The notes beneath the pieces were generated by a model. The model did no database searches. It worked only from the letters and a program-made list of their open reading frames with translations, and was not told where the DNA came from. Shown here in pieces: positions 35,259 to 45,285 of a stretch of 64,000 nt of DNA. How positions within the stretch are numbered: position 1 is the first letter of the stretch; the number at the start of each line of letters is the position of its first letter. Source of the stretch: Diplosphaera chodatii (lineage: Eukaryota; Chlorophyta; Trebouxiophyceae; Prasiolales; Stichococcaceae); NCBI GenBank assembly GCA_032358165.1, contig JAALGY010000062.1, positions 496,001 through 560,000 of the forward strand, read 5' to 3'. A program made the position numbers and the translations under genes.

Positions 35259-36639
35259 TGACGTTCGCTGTCCGCCATGCATTCGCAGGTGCTGATGCAG
35301 GGGGCAGCCAGCGGGAAACGGCGCCATGATCGTGACGCAGCAACATGTTGCCGACTGACCTCCTACGACTTCCGATGCTCTAGCTACGTCCGAGCGCGCG
35401 CTTGGTCGCCGAGCAGGACTCTGTGTGCCGGGGCTGGTCAGCCGAAAGTCACCCGCAGGGCAGTCACGGCGTCACACTGCGTCCCACACACTGCATTGTG
35501 CGGGTCTCGGACGCCGTCAGCCATCTACGAGTCCTTTCGTAGCTTGGGGCCCAGCTAGATCTCAAGTGCCATGAGATGGAGCCGGGAAGGAAACGGGACA
35601 CTGCACTCGTACACCCCGGCAGCGTTGCGCGCAGGCCGCCGGCGGGCAGCCGACGCGTCTGCTGGCGGCTGCTAGCTCCTGTGTGGTTGCCACAGCAGAA
35701 GGGCGGGGGTACCTAGCAGCCCCGGCCTTCATACCCCTCCGTTCGCATGCCGCTCTATCTCGGGCCTCGTCCGCCGGTGTTCAGACGCCGCCCCTCAACC
35801 GTAGGCAAGCTTTTGCCATTGAAGCATCGCTCAACGGGCGAGCCCGGCACAACATGCGCCCGCGCGGCCAAAATTCACGGTGATCCGGGCCAAAGGTTTA
35901 CACATGCATATGCACACTGGGAGCGGAGAGACACGCTGTCCGGCGAGAAAGGCACGCGCCGCTGCGGAAATGCAGTACTGAAGCTGTGCTCAGAGTACGC
36001 TGCGCGCCGGCCGCAGCGGGCCCGCAGCGGGGCGTCAAACAGATAGGCGGTCGGTGCCCAAAACCACGGACGCCACCCTGGTCACCGGAGCGCGCCATGC
36101 TGCCGCCCCCACCACAATGGACGTCCCAAATTTGTGCCACAGCGCCGAGTGTGTGGCCGGCCGGCCTGATCTGCGCGCTCCCCCGGGCACTGCACGCGGG
36201 CAAGGCAAGCGTCGGCAGCGCAGGGATCCGCTCACCTTCAGCGCTGCAGGCTCCGCGCTGTGAGCCCGAACGCGGCACTCTGAACCCTTGTGCCCTTGTG
36301 CGGCGTGTTCCAGCGCCCGTGCCTGTGTACTGCCAGCGCGCAAGTGCCGAGGCCTGAGCCGGTTGCATGTCAATAAAGGTGCCAGCTCAGCTCACCGAAA
36401 GGCTGGCCACGTGACTGCGGATCCAAAGGAAGTCGAGAACCGCAGCTCACCTGCAGCTGCTTCCATGCCCCGTAGCTTCTTCTGCATGATGCTGGGATGA
36501 AGCTGGGCCGTGGTTTTGGAGAAAAATGAAAGAAAAAGTGTTATGGAGAGCGATGGCATCATGTATTCGTTTTGGCACCGCTAGCGCTGGGCCTGTAATG
36601 GCCTGGAAAGTTACTATAGGTCGTTACTATTATGTGTCT

Positions 36640-36644
36640 TTACA
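36640..36644 (-). terminator. TGTAA polyadenylation signal (gene C)
   Basis: TTACA on the plus strand, 280 nt past the gene C stop, within a locally AT-rich stretch. Confidence 0.5.
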
Positions 36645-36923
36645 GTTCTCTTTATGGACACCCATTGTGGTGTAGGCTCAAGATGAGCAAAGCAAATCAG
36701 TGCAAACCAAGCAATGAAACCACAGCTCAACGGTCGAGTTGTCAATTTTATCAGATGTGCAAGCTGGTTGACACACCATCATGAAGCGCACACTCTCTAT
36801 ACTGGCTGTGCTGCCCACACGAATGTACGGCCTTTCATTCCCGCCGAAAGCACATCTCGTGACAATGGTTTAGATCTGCCCGTGCCTGTGGAGCATTGCA
36901 GACTGCAACCCCAGGGGCTGACT

Positions 36924-39900
36924 TCACGGCAGCGTGTCTGCATGGGCGCCCGGACCGCCGCGGCTGGTATGACCGTGGTCAAGAGAACCGAATGCAAGTG
37001 CTTCGGCAGTCGCTGCGCCAGCGTTGACCATCTGTCCACTGGCACTGGCCGTGGCACGCGCCCGACTGTTGCCGCGCTGCAGCGCCCTCGCAGCACCACC
37101 CTGTAGCACCACCACCTCATTGCCGCTGCCGGCTGCAAGGTTCTGCAGCCAGAAAGACACGCAGCAGGTCAGACTGTGCCCAACGCTCATGCTGAGTTGA
37201 TGCATGGCCGGTGGCGCGGGCAAATCAATCCACCGTGCCATGCTGCATCATCGTTAGGCAATCTCAGACTTGTGGCCATGTCACATTCTGGTCCCAGTAC
37301 TGACCTGGAGTGCAGACAGGTCCAGGTTGATGCTGCCCCCGGCCGCCGGCTTCTCGACGTTGATGTTGATGACCGTGATGTTGCTGTCCTTGATCGTGAG
37401 GCCGCCGCAGCCGCAGCCGCAGCCGGCCGACTTGCAGTTGTGCGCTGCTGCGCAAGGCGCCGTGGCGTTGGCACCTGCAGTGCAGACTTGGTGTCAGCAA
37501 AACCACATCCACCTTCCGCACACGGGGCCTTGATCCCACGTTCATCTGCAGCATGCAGACAGCACATCAGGGGTTACCAGGAAGCTCATGGCACGACATG
37601 CCGCTCACCCTTGGTGACAGTTGGCGGGGCGCTGCCGGCTGGAGTCTCAGACGGCTGAGAGACTCCAGCGACACGGCCGCCGCTGGGCGCCTGCGAGGGT
37701 GTGGCCTCCGCTCCAGCCGGCGACTCGTTGCCCAGACCCGCCACGCCTGTGCTGCCGCTGGGGGCGCCCGCTGGAGTCAGGCCCGTCGCCGAGACGCCGG
37801 TGGGCGTGCTGCTGGCTGAGCCGCCGGCCGGGGTACCCGATGGCACAGTGCTGCCGGGCTCGCTGCCGGCGGGCGCGGCCTGCGAGGGCATGGGCACCGC
37901 CTCGCCGGAGGGTGTGAAGCTGACGCCTGCGACGCCTGTGGGGGTGCCGCCCTGGGTTGGCGCTCCGCTGGGCGTGCCAGGTGAGGATGTGCCGCTGGGG
38001 GTGCCGAAGGCAGATGTGCCGCTGGGCGTGGGGCTGCCGGAGGTCGGGGTGCCGCTGGGGGTTGGGCGCCCAAAGGAAGATGTGCCGCTGGGGGTGGGGC
38101 TGCCGAAAGAAGATGTGCCGCTGGGGGTGGGGCTGCCGAAAGAAGATGTGCCGCTGGGGGTCGGGCTGCCCCCGGGGGTCGGCTGGCCGAAGTTGAACTC
38201 CGTCGGGGTGCCGCGGGTGGTGGGCCTGCCGCCCGGGGTTGGGCCAGAGCCAGGGGTAGGACCACGGGGCGAGCGGGTGGGCTGTCTCCGTCGAGAGGGC
38301 CGCGATGGCTTGCTGGGCTTTGTGGGCACGGTAGGGCTGCCGCTGGGCGTCGGCGAGGTGCTGGGGGTGGGCGAGGTGCTGGGGGTGGGCGAGGTGCTGG
38401 GCGTGGGCGAGGTGCTGGGCGTCGGCGAAGTGCTGGGGGTGGGCGAGGTGCTGGGCGTCGGCGAGGTGCTGGGCGTCGGCGAGGTGCTGGGCGTCGGCGA
38501 AGTGCTTGGGGTTGGGGAGGTGCTGGGGGTAGGCGAGGTGCTGGGGGTAGGTGAGGTGCTGGGCGTAGGAGTGGCAGGCGGTGGGACGCCCATCCTGAAC
38601 TCCGGCGGCGACTGCTCGGCAGGCGGGCTGTAGGTTGCGGGCGGGGAGGTGCTGGAGGGTGGCGTGTAGACTGATGGCGGGGCATTGGCAGGCGGTGGGA
38701 CGCCCATCCTGAACTCCGGCGGGGACTGCTCGGCAGGTGGGCTGTAGGTAGCGGGCGGGGAGTTGCTGGCGGGTGGCGTGTAGACTGATGGCGGAGCATT
38801 GGCAGGCGGTGGGACGCCCATCCTGAACTCTGGCGGGGACTGAGTGGCAGGCGGGCTGTAGCTTGCTGGCGGGGTGTCAGCCGGCGGTGGATTGCTGGCA
38901 GGCGGTGGGACGCCCATCCTGAACTCCGGTGGGGCCTGCTCAGCAGGCGGGCTGTAGAGTGTCGGCGGGGTGTCAGCGGGCGGGGAGTTGCTGGCGGGCG
39001 GCGCGAAGGCAGATGGCGGGGTGCCAGCTGGCGGCGTGTTGCCAGCCGGCGGCGGGATAGCACTGTTGAACTCGGGCGGCGTCAGCGGCGGTGCGCAGGG
39101 GCATTCCTGCAATCATTGCACCGACTCAACCTTAGCAACATGCTGAGATCGCAACAGCTGTTAATGTCATCGTGGAGGACACTTCAGCAGCTGCAGCATC
39201 TTGCAGCAGATCCCATGTCCGATGTAGTGAGCATCAACACTCACCACAGTGAACTCGAAGGGGCCGCAGGTCTTGCACAGCTTGTACTTCGGCAGCTTGG
39301 ACGCACAGGCGCCCGCCACCGCCAGAGGTGCAGTGCCGTTGTTGGGGACGAAGTCGTCGTCAACAAAGTACAGCGACACTGTGCTGCCGCAGGGCGCCTG
39401 GAAGTAGAACAGGGGGCCGTCCTCGCCGCACTCGTCCCTGCAGGTGGCAGCAGGTGGATGGTACGTCACCTGCATCTTGTGCCTGATCGGCAGGGGTTGT
39501 GACCACTACGACTGAGGAACAGCAAGGCATGGCATGCTAATTGTGCTGCCGCTGTGCAGCAAAACAGCACTGGCCACTCACCTGTGCTTATCGCAGACCT
39601 CCTCGCCAAACTTGTTGGTGTATGATGCCAGGATCTTGCTGATCTTGCGGCCGAAGCAGTTGCGGACGGTGACGGAGCCGAAGCCGGGCTTCTTCACACT
39701 GCACTGCGTCTTGACGCACTTGCCAGGGTGCCTGGGCTCCAGCGGGCACTTCTTCTTGTGCTTCGTGGGGCACATGGCGGGCGGCGGGGGCACAGCCCGC
39801 CGGAACTCCGGCGGCGGCTGCAGTGATGGGGGCGTAGCCTGCCGGAACTCAGGCGGTGTCGCAAGCGGCGGGCTGGGAGGGGGGGCCGGCGGCGGGCTGG

Positions 39901-40282
39901 GGGGTGGGGATGGTGGCGGTGAAGGGGGTGGTGAAGGTGGCGGTGAAGGCGGTGGGCTGGGCGGCGGGCTGGGGGGCGGCGAAGGGGGTGGGCTGGGTGG
40001 AGGTGATGGCGGCGGCGAAGGTGGTGGGCCGGGAGGCGGGCTGCTGGGGCACTGCACCTCGAACTCGTAGGGGCCGCAGGAGGTGCACAGCTTGCCGCTG
40101 AACTTGGTGGCGCACTTGGACTGGCCCAGGTCCAGCGGCGTTGAGCCGTTGTTGGGCACCAGTTTCTTGTCGCTCAGCCACAGCGTGACGGTCGAGCCGC
40201 AGGCCGCCTGGAACTCGAACTCAGCTCCCTCGTCGCATGACTCCCTGCACAGCAGCAGCCAGTACCATGGTCAGGCGGCGGC

Positions 40283-40313
<31 letters not shown>

Positions 40314-43000
40314 CAGATGCTCCTGACTGGCTCAACAGCACAAGTTGAACGATGCAACATGGCCATCCACTACATACGCAGCCACAAGGCACCCCACAAG
40401 GTCGCAGCCAGCAGGAAGAAAGCGCACATCTCCTGGTCGCACACGAGCTTGCCGCGCTTGTTGGTGTACTCAGCCGCCAGGTGGTCGATGTTGCTACCAA
40501 AGCAGTTGCCGACTGTGACGGTGGCGATGCCCTTGTCGCTGACCTCGACAGTCTGGACGCACTCGTCAGGGTGCTTGGGCTCCGCTGGGCACGGCTTCTT
40601 GCCCTTGGTGGGGCAGGCCGGCTGCGGCGGGCTGGGGGGCGGCGAAGGGGGCGGCGAGGGGGGTGGCGCGGGCGGCGGGCTGCTGGGCGGGGGGGTGCCA
40701 ACGCGGAGCTCTGGTGGCGGCGCGGCATTGCAGGTGACCGGGAACTCAAACGGCCCGCACGACTTGCACAGCTTGTTCCTGAACTTGTTGGCGCAGGTGG
40801 AGTTGCCCAGGTCCAGCGGGGAGCTGCCGTTGTTGGGGTAGTACTTGTTGTCGGACAGCCAGAGCGTGACGGTTGACCCACACTCGGCGTCGAAGCCGAA
40901 CATGGGCCCCTCATCGCAGGTCTCCCTGCAGACATGTAGATGAAATGGTGCGTCAAGCGTGCTGGTCGTTTTCTGCGCTGGCACCAAAGATGCTCCGATC
41001 GAACAACAATGGCAAGTTCTTACAGCTCCATGAGCAGGCAGCCTTCAAGAGAGCAGGTAGGCAGAAGAGGCGCACTGCTGCTGGTCGCAGACGAGGTCGC
41101 CGCGCTTGTTGGTGTACTCCGCAGCGATGAAGTCGATGTTGCGTCCGAAGCAATTGCCGACCGTGATGCTGGCGGTGTTCTTCTTGCTGTCAGTGTCGCC
41201 GATCTGCACGCAGCTCTTGGGGTGCTTGGGCGCCAGCGGGCACGGCTTCTTGTCCTGTGTGGGGCAGCCCACCGCCGGCGGCGGCACGCCCTGGCGGAAC
41301 TCGGGGGGCGGGCTGGGCAGCTGTTGCGGTGGGGGGCTGGGGGGCGGCGCCGGGGGAGGCGACGGCGGCGGCGGGGGGGGAGGCGCAGGGGGCGGTGACG
41401 GAGGTGGGACTGGCGGCGGGCTTGGAGGCGTGGCAGGTGGCGGGCTGGGCGGCGGGCTGGGCGGCGGGCTGGGCGGCGACGAGGGTGGCGGGCTGGGGGG
41501 ACTGCTGGGGCACTGCACCTCGAAGTCGTAGGGGCCGCACGATGTGCACAGCTTGCCGCTGAACTTGTCGGCGCACTTGGACTGGCCCAGGTCCAGTGGC
41601 ATTGAGCCGTTGTTGGGGACGAGCTTGTTGTCGCTCAGCCAGAGGGTGATGGTGGAGCCGCAGGCCGCCTGGAACTCGAACTTCGACCCTTCGCCGCAAG
41701 ACTCCCTGCACAACAGCAGATGCATGGCATGGTCAGGCAGCAGTACCACGAGCGTAGTGATCCATTGGATGTACGTCCAGAGATGACCAGAGCACACATA
41801 AGTACAATCAGGTGGGAAAGGAAGCGCACATCTCCTGGTCGCACACGAGCTTGCCGCGCTTGTTGGTGTACTCGGCAGCCAGGTGGTCGATGTTGCGTCC
41901 AAAGCAGTTGCCGACCGTGACGGTGGCAATGCCCTTGTCGTCGACCTCAGACGTCTGGACACAGTCGTCAGGGTTCTTGGGCTCCAGGGGGCACGGCTTC
42001 TTGCCGTTGGTGGGGCACGCCAGCTGCGGCGGGCTGGGGGGTGGCGAAGGGGGCGGCGAGGGGGGTGGCGCGGGCGGCGGGCTTGAGACTGGGTTGCTGG
42101 GCGGGGGGCTGGAGACGCGCAGCTCCGGCGGGGCCGCAGCGTCGCAAGTGACCAGGAACTCAAACGGCCCGCACGTCTTGCACAGCTTGTTCTTGAACTT
42201 GTCGGCGCAGGTGGAGGAGCCCAGGTCCAGCGGGGAGCTGCCGTTGTTGGGGTAGTAGGTGGTGTCGCTCAGCCACAGCGTGACGCTGGAGCCGCAGGCA
42301 GCCTCGAAGGTGAAGGTGGACCCCTCCTGGCAGCTCTCCCTGCAGGACATCGAAGGTTTCGTGTGTCAGAATGAGCGTACGTTGATGCAGGACCAGACCG
42401 GCACCACCACCACATTGACTCAGAACAGGCAGCTGCGCGACCAGAGACAAGGGCAAACGATCCCAGCAGCCGTATTTAACAGGAGGACGGTCAGACGCAC
42501 TGCTGCTGGTCGCAGACGGTGTTGCCGCGCTTGTTGGTGTACTCCGCCGCCAGGTAGTCGATGCTGCGGCCGAAGCAGTTGCCGACAGTGACGGTGGCGG
42601 TGGTCCCCTTGACGCTGGCGATCTGCACACACTTGTCAGGGTTCTTGGCCCCCAGCGGGCACGGCTTCTTGTTGTTGGTTGGGCAGCCCATGGCCGGCGG
42701 CGGGCTGGGCAGCGCCGTGGGTGCCGGCGACGGGGGAGGCGACTTTGGGTTGTTGAAGTGCGCTGCAGCTCCTGCAGTACCCATGCAGGCAGGAGTTCAG
42801 TCTGACCGCTCTCGCCCGTGCAGGACATGATACATGGTACATGCTACATGCTATATGGTGCAGGACGGCACGAGCCGCTGCACGGCAACAGCCTTCAGAA
42901 CTGGGTGTCGCAGCTACGCACCCTGCAGCATGGTCGCCAGCAGGAGCGCCAGGCATGCGAAGGCGCCTGCGGCGGGGGGTGCGCCACGGCGAGGCGCCAT
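36924..43000 (-). CDS. Modular hydroxyproline-rich wall glycoprotein, gene C (10 exons, five A/B pairs)
   Basis: Predicted secreted wall protein of 1576 residues. All exons join in phase: 42922-43000, 42501-42771, 41830-42339, 41076-41705, 40428-40925, 39582-40244, 39245-39437, 37609-39106, 37305-37474, 36924-37142. Signal: 'GAFACLALLLATMLQG'. Exon 2 ends with module A ('CPTNNKKPCPLGAKNPDKCV', 'ATVTVGNCFGRSIDYLAAEY'). Exons 3-6 each contain module B, a rod, then the next module A. Exon 7 is the fifth B ('CGSTVSLYFVDDDFVPNNG'). Exon 8 begins '[20 protein letters not shown]' and carries PPEFRMGVPPPA tags, about a dozen TPSTSP hexapeptides, a basic '[17 protein letters not shown]' tract and TPSG blocks. 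Exon 9 is the Cys-Gly domain '[18 protein letters not shown]'. Exon 10 carries 'GNEVVVLQGGAARALQRG'. Most Cys sit in A and B, suggesting disulfide-bonded beads on a glycosylated rod. The family is not recognised. Confidence 0.88.
38330..38580 (-). repeat. 18-bp coding array (TPSTSP hexapeptide)
   Basis: About a dozen near-identical 18-bp units (plus strand GGCGAGGTGCTGGGGGTG with synonymous changes) encode consecutive TPSTSP in exon 8 of gene C. Differences between units are almost all silent. Confidence 0.9.
40274..40314. repeat. CAG/CTG microsatellite in an intron of gene C
   Basis: Four CGG/GGC steps followed by about ten uninterrupted CAG triplets (plus strand), inside the intron between exons 5 and 6 of gene C. 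The paralogous intron at 41706-41829 shares the flanking GCATGGTCAGGCAGC but lacks the expansion. Confidence 0.9.
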
Positions 43001-45285
43001 GGCTGAGGTGACTGCTGCGCGCCGCCACTACCGCAGCATGCACGGGAACGGTGCTTCGCTGTAGGCCTGCAAGCAACGGTAGAAGCAGCAGGTCAGCAGG
43101 TTCAGTGTGCAGTTTTGAGGGGGCACCAAGTAGGCCACCAGCAGTGCTGCACATGCTGCGCTGCACCTTTTGGGTGCAAACATGCTGCAGGCGTGTGCTG
43201 CCGGCATGGATCGCACTAGCCCCCAGTATGGGCGCAGCAGTAGCACGGCGCGAACGGGTGGACTGTCCGACGGCTGCCTTTGGGCAGCCTGTCACATGGC
43301 CGACACACTAACGTGACCCGAGCGTCGTCTGCAGAGCTGTGAGACTGGGTCTGCAGCACGAACGGTGACAAACGTGCATGCAGAAGGCCGGGACACGGCG
43401 GGCGGCAGTGCTCAAGGCTGTTTTGAGCACTGCCGCCAGCTCACTGTGACGCCCCACGCACGTGAGGTCAAAACCAAAGGCATTTGGGTTGGGCATCGGT
43501 GCGCCCAGCTGTTGCCCGTCCGCTGCAGACCTATGATCAGCGACGGGCAGTGTGCCATGTGTACTGTTGTTGCCCCGCAAGATATTTTCTATCCAGGCGC
43601 CAGGTACCCCACAGGTGCAGGCAACGCAACCTCCAATGCCAAAATGCGCTCAACCATGCACAAGCCTCGAGAGCAGCTGTAACGAATGAATCGCTTTCAA
43701 ATGCCTCTGGTGTGCGAGCTATGGTGAAGTGTGGTCATTGGGGCGCTTGCACCCCACCCCCTCGACGACGGCAAAGCCGAACCGCCCGCCGGCGTGGGTC
43801 TGCACGAACTTGGCATAGCCGCCGCAATTGGAATGCATATGGCTGTAATGCAGCTATACCAAGCATGTGTACAGGTCGCGAAGTGCTTTGAGGGTGGTCT
43901 ACACGGCAGGCTTGGTGCCGATAGCTGACAACTTCGCGCCACCAGGAGATTGGTGTGGGCCCTGGCCCGCCACCAGTGATACACACGGGCGCGCATGCTG
44001 TGCCTGAGTGCAAGCGCGACATCCAGAGGACAAGCGCCCGCCCGGGGCCTTGTATCTGGCGCGCCGGTGTCTAGATTTTTACACGAGTTGAGCTGGAGTG
44101 CCTTCAAGCAAATGCTTCGACGACAACATCGTCACATGCAAGCTGTCGTCAGCTCTAAGCCAGACCTTGGACGCTTAGGCCGCATTTGACAGCACCACCA
44201 CTTGCAGATAGCGGACTGCACCTGCGTGCGGAGTCGGCGCGGCTGTCGGCGCTGCCTTGTAAGGCGCCGCCTGACTGGGGGTGGTAGTCCTTGATGTCGG
44301 CGGTGAAGGAGTGCTAACGCGGCAAACTGACTCTGAGCGAGAGGACGACAATGGTCATGAAGTGAGGGCAAGTGGGTGATGTCAACTATCTCGCGCTCCT
44401 TTGGTTCTAGCTGCACACCTTGCGTCTACTTGCAGGCCCTGGCACGTGCGAATTTAGAGGTACAGCCACGTCAGCAGGAGTCATCGTTTTGGTTGGCAGT
44501 TACGCCTGGGTGCGTGTCAGGCGCAGTGGAGCTGTTGTTACAAAGCTCCCCTTGACAAAACTCTGCGTCAGGAGCATGTGATCAGAAGCTGGTGCAACTG
44601 GCGCTTTACACCGGAATTTATTTGGCAGAACAGCTGCTTCTCGACAATGGAAGCACTGGACGGAGCCAAATCATCTCAAAATTGTTGTCAGCGGAAGTCC
44701 GACCAGGGAACGGTAATGACAACCAGTGAGGTCCTGCGCGAACCGACAACCCGTGCAGTGCAAGCAATCCGCGAAACGAAAGTAACGTTCAAAAACAAAG
44801 ACAAAGAGTCGCCTACTCTATCGTATGGCACTTCGGCAGCATGCTGCCACATGCAGCAGCCTCGGCACCCTGCCCCAGCACACAGGCCAACAGCAGTCTG
44901 CAGCTCCTCCTGCATTGGGGTTCATGCCCCTTTGGATTGAGCAGCTGCTCGACACGTAGGGTAAAGCCTCCGCAGCCGTCCTGATGACTGTCTTTGCTTC
45001 ATGCACATAGTGCGTAGGGGTCACTGCTGAGCTGGCTAATCAAAGAATGTGGGCTGCCCATGCAAAGCCAACGCCAGCTGCGGGCGGCGGCATCTGCAGG
45101 CGTACTGCAGATCAGCACCACCTGCAGAGCGTGCGGATCGTAATTCAGCAGATGTCTGATCCTTATCGTCGTCACTGCATGCCATGACAAGCTGAAGTCA
45201 ACAGCAACGTCACACACCCTCAGATGTGCCATGCAGCAACAGGTGGCAGGCTGTAGTTATCAGGTTGGACACCACCTGCATGCTC
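43001..45285. other. Spacer between wall genes C and B
   Basis: 2.28 kb that must contain the gene C promoter and gene B 3' end. Several short open frames without recognised domains. A perfect 15-bp inverted repeat lies at 43401-43437. The stretch 44400-44830 is less GC-rich. Confidence 0.5.
43401..43437. repeat. Perfect 15-bp inverted repeat (hairpin)
   Basis: GGCGGCAGTGCTCAA at 43401-43415 and its exact reverse complement TTGAGCACTGCCGCC at 43423-43437, with a 7-nt loop. It lies about 400 bp upstream of the gene C start codon (minus strand). Confidence 0.9.

Larger units (their letters stand above)
34940..36923. other. Spacer between wall genes D and C
   Basis: 1.98 kb that must hold the gene D promoter and gene C 3' end. 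A short array with 15-bp period (GCCGACCAAAAAGCC, two and a half copies) lies at 35221-35258. Between 35.7 and 36.4 kb both strands have open frames of 100-156 codons, GC-rich and without recognised domains. The stretch 36500-36700 is notably AT-richer and carries the gene C poly(A) signal. Confidence 0.5.
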
